From positions 47,401-111,400 of the forward strand of contig JFHF01000024.1 of assembly GCA_000648925.1 (NCBI GenBank): DNA of 64,000 nucleotides, read 5' to 3'. The DNA comes from Caballeronia jiangsuensis. GTDB taxonomy: Bacteria; Pseudomonadota; Gammaproteobacteria; Burkholderiales; Burkholderiaceae. Shown one piece after another: positions 26,006 to 33,969 of this stretch. The stretch's first letter is position 1, and every line of letters starts with the position of its first letter. The position numbers and the translations under genes were made by a program. The notes below the pieces were generated by a model. The model was given only the letters and a program-made list of their open reading frames with translations. It was not told the origin of the DNA and searched no databases.

Positions 26006-26722
26006 TTGGTACTGATCTCTTTGCTGGCGATATTCGTTGCGCTGTTCGTCGTCTGGAAAAGGCGGCGCGGCGCGATCCTGCTCGTCGCGGTTATCGTGTT
26101 CTGGTTGCTCGGCAGCGTGCTTCCCGGGCCGCTCGTGCGGCTCGCGAACGACACGTACGCGTCGATGAAAGACCCGAGCTTCGGCCCGCGCATGGCGATC
26201 GTCGTGCTCGGCGGTGGGACGTCGTACGATCGCGAGCGGCGTCTCGTGCCCAAGGGCGATGCGACAACGCGTATCGTGCTCGCGGCATCGCTCTACAAGC
26301 GCTGCGAGGAGATGGAGAAGGCGTGCTTCGTCATCGTGAGCGGAGGCAATCCGCAACATCACGAGCAAAGCGAAGCGGATGTGTATGGCGCTCTGCTGCT
26401 CGACGCCGGCGTCGCGCGAAAGGATCTGATCCTCGAAAACCAGAGCCTGGACACCTACGAGAACGCGCGCAATACCGAGAAAATACTACGTGCGCGGCAA
26501 TACGATACGTCGGTGCTGATTACGTCGTCGCTTCATATGCGCCGTGCGATGCTCGCGTTCGATGCGTTCGATCTGCATCCGCAGCCCGCGGTTGCGTATA
26601 TCCGTCCGGCATTGACATGGTGGCTGCCGCGCCGTAAAGGATGGTTCGATTCGAACAGCGCGTTGCATGAACTGGTCGGCATCGCGCGCTTTTATGTGTG
26701 GCGATGGATCGGGCTGTATTGA
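26006..26722 (+). CDS. YdcF/DUF218-family membrane-anchored protein
   Basis: This 238-residue protein has N-terminal membrane helices (about residues 2-16 and 24-45). A DUF218 domain follows, with AIVVLGGGTSYDRERR, FVIVSGGNP, LENQSLDTYENA and VLITSSLHMRRA. DUF218 proteins such as YdcF and SanA are linked to envelope and undecaprenyl-phosphate processes, but the activity here is unproven. The start is most likely TTG at 26006: an in-frame TAA lies immediately before it and a GGGGTGAGG ribosome site is at 25994-26002. Confidence 0.86.
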   Translation: MVLISLLAIFVALFVVWKRRRGAILLVAVIVFWLLGSVLPGPLVRLANDTYASMKDPSFGPRMAIVVLGGGTSYDRERRLVPKGDATTRIVLAASLYKRCEEMEKACFVIVSGGNPQHHEQSEADVYGALLLDAGVARKDLILENQSLDTYENARNTEKILRARQYDTSVLITSSLHMRRAMLAFDAFDLHPQPAVAYIRPALTWWLPRRKGWFDSNSALHELVGIARFYVWRWIGLY

Positions 26723-26780
26723 GATGGAGGCGTTTGTGCGGCGCATATACTTTGCTTATTTGCCGCACAGGAGACCATTA

Positions 26781-27320
26781 ATGAACCAACTGATCCGGGC
26801 CATCGCATTTGCCGCGGACAAACATCGCAATCAGCGCCGCAAGGACGCGGAGGCGTCGCCGTATATCAATCATCCGATAGCGCTTGCCAATGTGCTCGCC
26901 AATGAAGGCGGCATCGACGACGAGCGCGTGCTGCTCGCGGCCGTTCTGCACGACACGATCGAGGATACGGACACCACGCACGACGAACTCGTGCAATGGT
27001 TCGGCGAGGAAGTCGCGCGCATCGTCGCCGAAGTGACGGACGACAAGGCCTTGCCGAAGGCCGAGAGAAAGCGCCTGCAGATCGAACATGCGGCGCATAT
27101 CAGTCGTGCCGCGCAGCTCGTGAAGCTCGCGGACAAGATCTGCAATCTGCGCGATATTCTCGCCATGCCGCCTGCGAACTGGAGCGAGGAAAGAAAGCGC
27201 GAGTACTTCGAGTGGGCCAGGCGTGTCGTCGATGGTTTGCGCGGCGCGCACGCCGGACTCGAAGCCGCGTTCGACGAGATGTATCGCAAAGGCGTGACTT
27301 CAGGGCACGCGGTCGCCTGA
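26781..27320 (+). CDS. HD-domain small alarmone hydrolase, MESH1/HDDC3-like
   Basis: This 179-residue single-domain metal-dependent phosphohydrolase matches animal MESH1 and bacterial SAH proteins, which remove pyrophosphate from (p)ppGpp; MESH1 also acts on NADPH. Visible blocks are HRNQRRKDAEASPYINHP, LLAAVLHDTIEDTDTTHDEL, VTDDKALPKAERKRLQ and KLADKICNLRDI. They hold the HD metal ligands and the ED pair. There is no synthetase or regulatory domain, unlike SpoT. CAGGAGA precedes the ATG. The last 21 bases overlap the end of the convergent UvrA2 gene. Confidence 0.88.
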   Translation: MNQLIRAIAFAADKHRNQRRKDAEASPYINHPIALANVLANEGGIDDERVLLAAVLHDTIEDTDTTHDELVQWFGEEVARIVAEVTDDKALPKAERKRLQIEHAAHISRAAQLVKLADKICNLRDILAMPPANWSEERKREYFEWARRVVDGLRGAHAGLEAAFDEMYRKGVTSGHAVA

Positions 27321-29984
27321 ACCGAGCGCTTCCGTCAGATAACGCGCCGTGCGGCTCGCGGCATGGCCGGCGATACGTTGCGGCGTACCCGTCACGACGA
27401 TGCGGCCGCCATCCTCGCCCGCACCCGGACCGATATCGATGACCCAGTCGGAGAGCGAGGCGACGCGCATGTCGTGCTCCACGACGACGACCGTGTTGCC
27501 CGCATCGACGAGGCCTTGCAGTTGTGCCATCAGCCGGTCGACGTCGGCGGGGTGCAGGCCGGTCGTCGGTTCGTCGAGGATATAGAGCGTGTCGCCACGA
27601 TGCGCGCGCTGCAATTCCGTCGCGAGCTTGATGCGCTGCGCCTCGCCGCCCGAGAGTTCCGTCGCGGGTTGCCCGAGCCGCAGATAACCGAGGCCGATGT
27701 CGCGCAGCACGGCGAGCGCGCGCATCACGTTCGGTTCATCGGCGAAGAACTCGCATGCGCTATCGACGGTCATGTCGAGCACATCCGCGATGTTCCTGTC
27801 GCGCCATGTGATCTCCAGCGTTTGCGGGTTGTAACGTGAGCCGTGACAGGTCGCGCACGAGGTATAGACGCTCGGCAGGAACAGCAGCTCGACGCTGACG
27901 AAGCCTTCGCCCTCGCATGTCGGGCAGCGCCCTTGCGCGACGTTGAACGAGAAACGTCCCGCGCCATAGCGGCGTTTGCGCGCGGCGGGCGTGTCGGCGA
28001 ACAGCTTGCGCACGTGATCGAAGAGGCCGGTGTAAGTGGCGAGGTTCGAGCGCGGCGTGCGGCCGATCGGCTTCTGATCGACGCGCACGAGACGGCGGAT
28101 CGTCTCCATGCCTTCGACGATGCGTCCACCGGCCGATGTGTCGGCTTGAGCGAAGAGCGGGTCTTGTTCGTCTTCGCTGGCTTCGTCGAGTGCGCGCCCG
28201 AGCCGCTCCGCGATGAGTTCCGGCAACGCCTGACTGACGAGGCTCGACTTGCCCGAGCCTGAAATGCCGGTGACGGTCGTGAAGGCGCCGAGCGGAAACG
28301 CGGCGTCGATGCCATGCAGGTTGTTGCGCGTGATGCCTTCGAGCCGCAGCCAGCCGCGCGGCTCGCGCGCCGTGCGCTCGATCGTGTGTGCCGGCGCGAA
28401 GAGGTGCTTGCGCGTCTGCGATGCGTCGATCGATGCGAGCCCTTCGGGCGGTCCGCTATAGAGCACGTGTCCGCCTTGTTCGCCCGCGGCCGGACCGACA
28501 TCGACGAGCCAGTCCGCGCGTCGCATCGTGTTCAGATCGTGCTCGATGACGAAGAGTGAATTGCCCGCGGCCTTCAGCCGCTGCAATGCGGCGAAGAGTG
28601 CTTCGTTGTCGGCGGGATGCAGGCCGGCCGACGGTTCATCGAGCACATACACGACGCCGAACAGTTGCGATGCGAGTTGAGTCGCGAGCCGCAGGCGTTG
28701 CAATTCGCCGGAGGAGAGCGTGGGCGTCGCGCGATCGAGCGACAGATAGCCCAGCCCGAGATCGATGAGCGTGCCGAGCCGCTCCAGCAAGTCGGCGGCG
28801 ATGCGCTCGGCGGCGGCGCGTTTCTCGTCGGAGAGATTGGCCGTGCGCCGTACGTCCGGCGCGGCCTTGTGTGCGGAGCCGCCAGCCGCTACCCGCTTCG
28901 CCGTCGCCGCGATCCGGTCTTTCTTCGCGAGCGCGCGACTCGGCGCGTCGTCGTGCGAAGGCCACTCTCCGCGTGCGATGGGTGCGAGCAGATCGGCGAG
29001 ACGGCTCAGCGGAAGACGCGCGAATTCGGCGATATCGAGCCCCGCGAACGTCACCGACAGCGCTTCCTTCTTGAGCCGCTTGCCGTGGCATGTGTGGCAA
29101 TCGCTTCCGACCATGAAGCGCGACACGCGCTTTTTCATGAGCGCGCTTTGCGTGTGCGCGAAGGTATGCAGCACGTAGCGGCGGGCGCCGGTGAAGGTGC
29201 CCTGATAGCTGGGCTCGGCGCCGCGCTTCAGCGCCGCCTGCGTCTCTTTCGGCGTGAGGCCGGCATATACGGGCACGGTCGGCTGCTCTTCGGTGAAGAG
29301 AATCCAGTCGCGGTCCTTCTTCGGCAGGTCGCGCCAGGGTGTGTCGACGTCATAGCCGAGGGTGACGAGAATGTCCCGCAGATTCTGGCCGTGCCACGCG
29401 GGCGGCCACGCTGCGACGGCGCGCTCGCGGATCGTGAGCGAGTCGTCGGGCACCATCGACTTTTCCGTGACTTCGTAGACGCGCCCGAGGCCGTGACACA
29501 CGGGGCACGCGCCCTGGACCGTGTTCGGCGAAAAGTCTTCCGCGTAGAGCATCGGCTGCTTCGGCGGATAACTGCCGGTGCGGGAATACAGCATGCGCAC
29601 GAGGCTCGAGAGCGTCGTCACGCTGCCGACCGACGAGCGCGCATTCGGTGCGCCGCGCTTCTGCTGAAGGGCGACGGCGGGCGGCAAGCCTTCGATCGAA
29701 TCGACCTGCGGCACGCCGACCTGTTCGATGAGCCGCCGCGCATACGGCGCGACCGATTCGAAATAGCGCCGCTGCGCTTCGGCGTAAAGCGTACCGAATG
29801 CAAGCGACGATTTACCGGAACCCGACACGCCGGTGAAGACGACTAGCGCATCGCGCGGCACGTCGACATCGACATTTTTCAGGTTGTGCTCACGCGCGCC
29901 GCGAACGCGCACGAAACCTGCTGTGGATGCAGATGCGGCTTCGTCGCGTTCGGCTGACTTGCGGGTGGTTTTGCGGACATCCAT
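27300..29984 (-). CDS. UvrA2-type excinuclease ATPase lacking the UvrB-binding domain
   Basis: This 894-residue protein has two ABC ATPase modules. Walker A motifs are GVSGSGKSSLAF and GISGSGKSSLVS, and signatures are LSSGELQRLRLATQL and LSGGEAQRIKLATEL. The zinc modules CPVC...CHTC and CPTC...CATC are intact. Between the first module's LYSRTG and GACPVC there are only about 25 residues. UvrA1 has roughly 120 more there, including the UvrB-binding domain, so this is a class II UvrA. Such paralogues are linked to DNA-damage or DNA-binding drug tolerance (for example DrrC). The ATG at 29984 begins MDVRKTTRK. A UvrB partner is not in the window. Confidence 0.92.
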   Translation of the reverse strand: MDVRKTTRKSAERDEAASASTAGFVRVRGAREHNLKNVDVDVPRDALVVFTGVSGSGKSSLAFGTLYAEAQRRYFESVAPYARRLIEQVGVPQVDSIEGLPPAVALQQKRGAPNARSSVGSVTTLSSLVRMLYSRTGSYPPKQPMLYAEDFSPNTVQGACPVCHGLGRVYEVTEKSMVPDDSLTIRERAVAAWPPAWHGQNLRDILVTLGYDVDTPWRDLPKKDRDWILFTEEQPTVPVYAGLTPKETQAALKRGAEPSYQGTFTGARRYVLHTFAHTQSALMKKRVSRFMVGSDCHTCHGKRLKKEALSVTFAGLDIAEFARLPLSRLADLLAPIARGEWPSHDDAPSRALAKKDRIAATAKRVAAGGSAHKAAPDVRRTANLSDEKRAAAERIAADLLERLGTLIDLGLGYLSLDRATPTLSSGELQRLRLATQLASQLFGVVYVLDEPSAGLHPADNEALFAALQRLKAAGNSLFVIEHDLNTMRRADWLVDVGPAAGEQGGHVLYSGPPEGLASIDASQTRKHLFAPAHTIERTAREPRGWLRLEGITRNNLHGIDAAFPLGAFTTVTGISGSGKSSLVSQALPELIAERLGRALDEASEDEQDPLFAQADTSAGGRIVEGMETIRRLVRVDQKPIGRTPRSNLATYTGLFDHVRKLFADTPAARKRRYGAGRFSFNVAQGRCPTCEGEGFVSVELLFLPSVYTSCATCHGSRYNPQTLEITWRDRNIADVLDMTVDSACEFFADEPNVMRALAVLRDIGLGYLRLGQPATELSGGEAQRIKLATELQRAHRGDTLYILDEPTTGLHPADVDRLMAQLQGLVDAGNTVVVVEHDMRVASLSDWVIDIGPGAGEDGGRIVVTGTPQRIAGHAASRTARYLTEALGSGDRVP

Positions 29985-30136
29985 GAGTAAGGAGGGCGAA
30001 TTTGATGGCCGTACGCGGCAATGGAAGTCAAAGGGCGAGCATGCAGCATGCCATATACCAGATGGCATTTTGCGTTACGCATCTTGAATGCGAAATGCGC
30101 GCCAACCGGTGATGAACCTGATCGACGAGGGAAAAA

Positions 30137-30391
30137 ATGAGGACGACTGGATTGAAGCTTTTGATTGCGCTGACGGCGGGCGCAACGATAGGCGTGACGG
30201 GCGCGGCGATGGCGCAGTCAGGCGGCGGCAACGGCAATGGCGGTTCGGGTGGCGGCAACGCCCACGGAGCCGCGACGGCCGGACCGACCGTCGGCGGGGA
30301 CAACACGTCCGCGGCCGGCAGCACGCACCAGGGCGGCTATCACTTCAAGCACAAGAAGAAAGCGAAGCCCGCGACGACGCCGACGCAGTGA
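30137..30391 (+). CDS. Small secreted Gly-rich protein of unknown function
   Basis: This 84-residue protein has a clear signal peptide ending GAAMA/QS near residue 26. A low-complexity Gly/Asn/Ser tract follows, and then a His/Lys-rich tail (HFKHKKKAK). A GAGGGA ribosome site lies 6 bases upstream. No family was recognised. Mature protein would be about 58 residues, basic and periplasmic. It stands alone between the divergent uvrA2 gene and a convergent small gene. Confidence 0.7.
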   Translation: MRTTGLKLLIALTAGATIGVTGAAMAQSGGGNGNGGSGGGNAHGAATAGPTVGGDNTSAAGSTHQGGYHFKHKKKAKPATTPTQ

Positions 30392-30421
30392 CGCGGCGAT
30401 GCGAGCCTCGGGCGTCGCGGA

Positions 30422-30844
30422 TCAGGCCGCGGCGCTTTCCACGTCGATATCGTCGGTGCCGAGGCGAGAGAAGATGTCGCACACGGCGCGCATCTCCGCT
30501 TCGTCGCGAATGCTTACGATCACGCGTGTGACGCTGCAAGCGAGGTCCGCGTCGCCGCCATCCGCGCCGAACGAGGGGAGGATGTCGTCGCTCGAAGCGT
30601 CCAGCCCGTACGGGTAGTCATGCGTGTCGACCACGCCGAGATGCTCCCCGTGGCCCGCGTATTCCGCCGCGATCCACTGCGTCTGCGCGTTGTTGCTCTG
30701 TATCTGCGAAGCGTGGAAATCGGCGAAACCGCTCATGCTCGCCACGCGCACGCGATCGGCCGCAATGCCTTCCGCGCGCAAGTCTTCAAGTGCTTCATCC
30801 AGCTTACGGGAGCCGTGGAACGCTCCGATTACTTCACGCATCAT
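30422..30844 (-). CDS. Conserved hypothetical protein, YflT-like stress domain
   Basis: This 140-residue acidic protein starts with MMREVIGAFHGSRKLDEALE, resembling the general-stress-protein 17M/YflT pattern (a short alpha/beta domain followed by acidic linkers). Middle and end hold ADLACSVTRVIVSIRDEAEM and DIFSRLGTDDIDVE, so there may be two ferredoxin-like halves. A strong AAGGAGA site precedes the ATG at 30844. Translation upstream of that is basic and not protein-like. Function is unknown; a link to stress is suggested by the domain only. Confidence 0.72.
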   Translation of the reverse strand: MMREVIGAFHGSRKLDEALEDLRAEGIAADRVRVASMSGFADFHASQIQSNNAQTQWIAAEYAGHGEHLGVVDTHDYPYGLDASSDDILPSFGADGGDADLACSVTRVIVSIRDEAEMRAVCDIFSRLGTDDIDVESAAA

Positions 30845-31411
30845 TTGCTCGTCTCCTTGCCTGCCAACCTCGATGCCGCGCACCAGTATCGCTGCGAAAT
30901 CTGCGATTGTGAATACGGATGTGCACCGGCTTTCGCCTGATCGATGAGCGAGACGCGCGAGAGGCGCAAGGCGCGTGGTGTAACGCATAGACACGCGCGG
31001 CGACGAGCCGGTGAACCGCTGTAATCAGGCTCGCGACCGCGCGGATGATGGCGAATCCAACGGATGCGGCATGGATTCGCGAGCCTTGTTTCAAAACGAT
31101 CGCGCCGCCGGCGCGCGGCTGATGCCGCCTGGCTGGCGCGATTTCACTTCATGCGGTACTTGAACTTTACGCCGCAACAGGCGGTTTATCAACGCTTTGT
31201 TTTGGCCCTAATCGCATGATTTTGATGGGGTTTTCCATCATGGCCGACGCGGCGCCGAATGCGGCCCGTGCGAATCGGCATTCGCTTCTCATTAAAGCGA
31301 GTCCTGCGTCTAGTGTTTCGCGTCGCGACGCAGCGCAAGTCAATAGTCATCGTACAAGCTGTGGCGCGCGCCCTATAATGACTCATCGAGCACACAAAGA
31401 CCGGTCTTTCA
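30845..31411. other. Intergenic region before the FadR-type regulator
   Basis: This 567-base stretch holds the probable promoter of the FadR-type gene near its right end and of the small protein at its left end. The centre (31100-31330) is less GC-biased than the genes. No convincing ORF, RNA or repeat was recognised. Confidence 0.45.
31351..31379 (+). promoter_or_regulatory. Probable promoter of the FadR-type regulator
   Basis: A perfect TATAAT lies at 31374-31379, 32 bases before the ATG. The weak -35 candidate CGTACA (31351-31356) at 17-bp spacing overlaps TCGTACAA, which looks like a GntR-type half-palindrome, so autoregulation is possible. Confidence 0.45.
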
Positions 31412-32167
31412 ATGTCCCAAGCCCTCGCGTCCGGCGCGCTTCGCCGCTCCCGCAACCTCACCGAGGAAGTCGTCGCCGAGTTGTCGGAACGGATTCGCAG
31501 CGGCGCGCTTCAGCCCGGCGACAAGCTGCCGACTGAATCGGAAATCATGGCGCAGCTCGGCGTGAGCCGCACGGTCGTGCGCGAGTCCATCTCGCGGCTG
31601 CAGGCGGGGCGGCTCGTGCAGACGCGGCACGGCATCGGTACGTTCGTGCTCGAAGCGAGCGATCAGGACCGTTTTCAGATCGAGGCCGCGGGCGATCTCA
31701 CCGTGCGCGATGTGATGGCGATTCTCGAATTGCGCATCAGCCTCGAAGCGGAGGCGGCCGGTCTCGCCGCCATGCGCCGCACGGATGAAAATCTCGCGCA
31801 GATGCGTCGCGCGCTCGACGACTTCGAGCGGCTCATCGAAGCGGGCGAGGGCAACGCCGTCGCCGCAGACGTCGCGTTCCATCTCGAACTCGCGAAGGCC
31901 ACGGGCAACCGCTACTTCCACAGCATCCTGAGCCAGCTTGGCAATACCATCATTCCGCGCACGCGCGTCAATTCGGCGGCGCTGGCACACAACGATCCCG
32001 CCGGGTATCTCGATCGCGTGAATCGCGAACACGAAGATATTTACGATGCGATCGAGCGTCGTGATCCCGAGGCGGCGCGCGCGGCGATGCGCATGCATTT
32101 GTCGAATAGCCGCGAGCGGCTGAGGCGGGCGCAGGAGGCGTCGGCGAAGACGCAGGACGCGGGTTGA
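31412..32167 (+). CDS. FadR-subfamily GntR (FCD) transcriptional regulator
   Basis: This 251-residue regulator has an N-terminal winged HTH (about residues 14-80: LTEEVVAELSERIRSG, LPTESEIMAQLGVSRTVVRES, RHGIGTFV). An FCD ligand domain (about 100-230) follows, with DVAFHLELAKATGN and NREHEDIYDAIERRD; these carry the Asp/His residues that bind metal and a carboxylate effector. It is distinct from the two shorter FCD proteins at 40321 and 43072. No catabolic operon is adjacent, only a convergent hydrolase, so its target may lie elsewhere. Confidence 0.92.
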   Translation: MSQALASGALRRSRNLTEEVVAELSERIRSGALQPGDKLPTESEIMAQLGVSRTVVRESISRLQAGRLVQTRHGIGTFVLEASDQDRFQIEAAGDLTVRDVMAILELRISLEAEAAGLAAMRRTDENLAQMRRALDDFERLIEAGEGNAVAADVAFHLELAKATGNRYFHSILSQLGNTIIPRTRVNSAALAHNDPAGYLDRVNREHEDIYDAIERRDPEAARAAMRMHLSNSRERLRRAQEASAKTQDAG

Positions 32168-32185
32168 TTCGTGCCCGATGCCGAT

Positions 32186-33013
32186 TCAACCTCGATGCGC
32201 GCGCACGAAAGCGGCGATCGCATCGTTCACCTCATCGGTCGCATCGCGATGCGGTGAGTGCCGGCACTGCGTCAGCTTGACGAGCTGCGCGTGATCGACA
32301 GCCGCCTTGATCTTATCGATTTGCAGCATCGACGCATATTCGTCGTCATAACCTTGAATGGCGAGCAACGGCCGCCTGATCGACGATATCTCTTCCGTGA
32401 TATCCCAATGCAGAAACGCGGGATTCAGCCACGCATCGTTCCATCCGTAAAAGGCTGAATCCACGTCGTCGTGATAAGCCTGCAGCTTGTCTTTGAACGA
32501 TGTCGTTTCATACGTGCTGCGCGCTTTTTCGATGCCTTCGACCGTCATCGGTTCCACGAACAAATGCGGCGCCATGACGGCGAGGCCGGCGAGCGCTTCG
32601 GGAAACGCGCTTGCGTAAAGAAGGGCGATTGTGCCGCCATCGCTATGCCCGATGAGCCACATGCGCGCGCGTTCTTCAGCGTCGATGCCGAGTGCATCGA
32701 GGAATGCGGGCAGCACCTCTTGCGCCTGCCGATGCAGAAACTCGACCGGCCATCGTTCGCCGGATCGACGTGGCGTGGAGCGGCCATAACCGGGCCTTGA
32801 ATACACGAGCCCCCGGAAATTCAGGCGATCGCAAAGCTGCTGCGGCCAGCCTTTCCATAACGCGATCGAGCCCAGGCCTTCATGCAGGAACAACGCGATG
32901 GGCGCATCGACGCGTTCCGGATTCAACCATTGATACTCGATCCGTACTGGATAAGCGCCGCCGTTGCATTCGATGAAACGTGTCGTGTCGATGCTTGTTG
33001 CTGAATCGGTCAT
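32186..33013 (-). CDS. Alpha/beta-hydrolase fold enzyme
   Basis: This 275-residue serine hydrolase has an oxyanion region FLHEGLGSIALW and the nucleophile elbow GHSDGG with Ser124. The probable acid is in GYDDEYAS and the catalytic His in QCRHSPHRD near the C-terminus. It is soluble, with no signal peptide. The ATG at 33013 was chosen; an in-frame ATG at 33094 would add 27 basic residues. Neither has an obvious ribosome site. It is convergent with the FadR-type gene. The substrate cannot be named; esters or ring-fission products are possible. Confidence 0.84.
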   Translation of the reverse strand: MTDSATSIDTTRFIECNGGAYPVRIEYQWLNPERVDAPIALFLHEGLGSIALWKGWPQQLCDRLNFRGLVYSRPGYGRSTPRRSGERWPVEFLHRQAQEVLPAFLDALGIDAEERARMWLIGHSDGGTIALLYASAFPEALAGLAVMAPHLFVEPMTVEGIEKARSTYETTSFKDKLQAYHDDVDSAFYGWNDAWLNPAFLHWDITEEISSIRRPLLAIQGYDDEYASMLQIDKIKAAVDHAQLVKLTQCRHSPHRDATDEVNDAIAAFVRAHRG

Positions 33014-33239
33014 GTGTTCGCGAAAGCTGAATCTGAAGCGCTCAAGGTTATCAGACGTTGCGCGCCGAAACGTTGAACAAAACACGGGATTCATATCGTC
33101 ATATTTTTTTCTCTGGACGCCGCTGAACTTTTTCTGCGAAAGTTATTCGTAAGGAACTCGCTGCACTGCAACGTAGATGCGGCCCTAATCGATTCTTTGC
33201 GTCATGCACCAAAGACGCGCCTGATCTGGAGAGAAATGC

Positions 33240-33887
33240 ATGAATCGACCGAAACGAATGTTGTTGGAAAACATTGCCTGGGCACACGAGACCGCGCACG
33301 CCGATGCGCAATTCTTCACCCGTCTCGCGCAGGGCCAAAGCCCGAAGGTGTTGTGGATCGGCTGCGCGGATAGCCGCGTGCCGGCCGAGACCGTGACGAA
33401 CGCCAATCCTGGCGATTTGTTCGTTCATCGCAACATCGCGAACCTGTTCTCTCCCTCCGATGACAACACCATGAGCGTGCTGGAATACGCGGTGCGCGTG
33501 CTGAAAGTCGATCACGTGATCGTATGCGGGCATTACGGATGCGGCGGCGTGCGCGCCTCGCTCCTGCCGCAATCGAGCGACTTGCCGCACGTGAATCGCC
33601 GGATCGCGCCGCTGTGCGCTTTGGGGGAGCGGCATCGGCACGAACTCGATGCATTCGATGAACTCGATGCGCGCGCGAACCGCCTCGCCGAGCTGAACGT
33701 GCTCGAACAAGTGCGTCTCTTGCGGCAGCACGCAATCGTGTGCGAGCGCGACGAGCCGCCGCTCGTTCACGGCTGGATCTTCGGCCTTCACGACGGCCTC
33801 ATTAACGTCCTCGCGTCCGGCTATGCGGACGAAGACGAAACGCGGGCCACCGAGCGCGCACCGATCACATCGCTGCGGGCCGCTTAA
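33240..33887 (+). CDS. can: Beta-class carbonic anhydrase
   Basis: This 215-residue zinc enzyme interconverts CO2 and bicarbonate. Zn ligands are Cys42 and Asp44 in GCADSR, and His98 and Cys101 in GHYGCGG. VHRNIANL and LEYAVRVLKVDHVIVCGH are typical of the class. The C-terminal VHGWIFGLHDG region is complete. GGAGAG precedes the ATG. The next gene, 82 bases on, is a SulP carrier, a pairing often seen for bicarbonate uptake. Confidence 0.93.
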   Translation: MNRPKRMLLENIAWAHETAHADAQFFTRLAQGQSPKVLWIGCADSRVPAETVTNANPGDLFVHRNIANLFSPSDDNTMSVLEYAVRVLKVDHVIVCGHYGCGGVRASLLPQSSDLPHVNRRIAPLCALGERHRHELDAFDELDARANRLAELNVLEQVRLLRQHAIVCERDEPPLVHGWIFGLHDGLINVLASGYADEDETRATERAPITSLRAA

Positions 33888-33969
33888 GCCCGCTCTTTCC
33901 ATCGATCGCCTGACGATGCGATGTCGCTTTCGCGACGTTCGCAGGCCCCAACTCGTTCCAAGAAAAATC

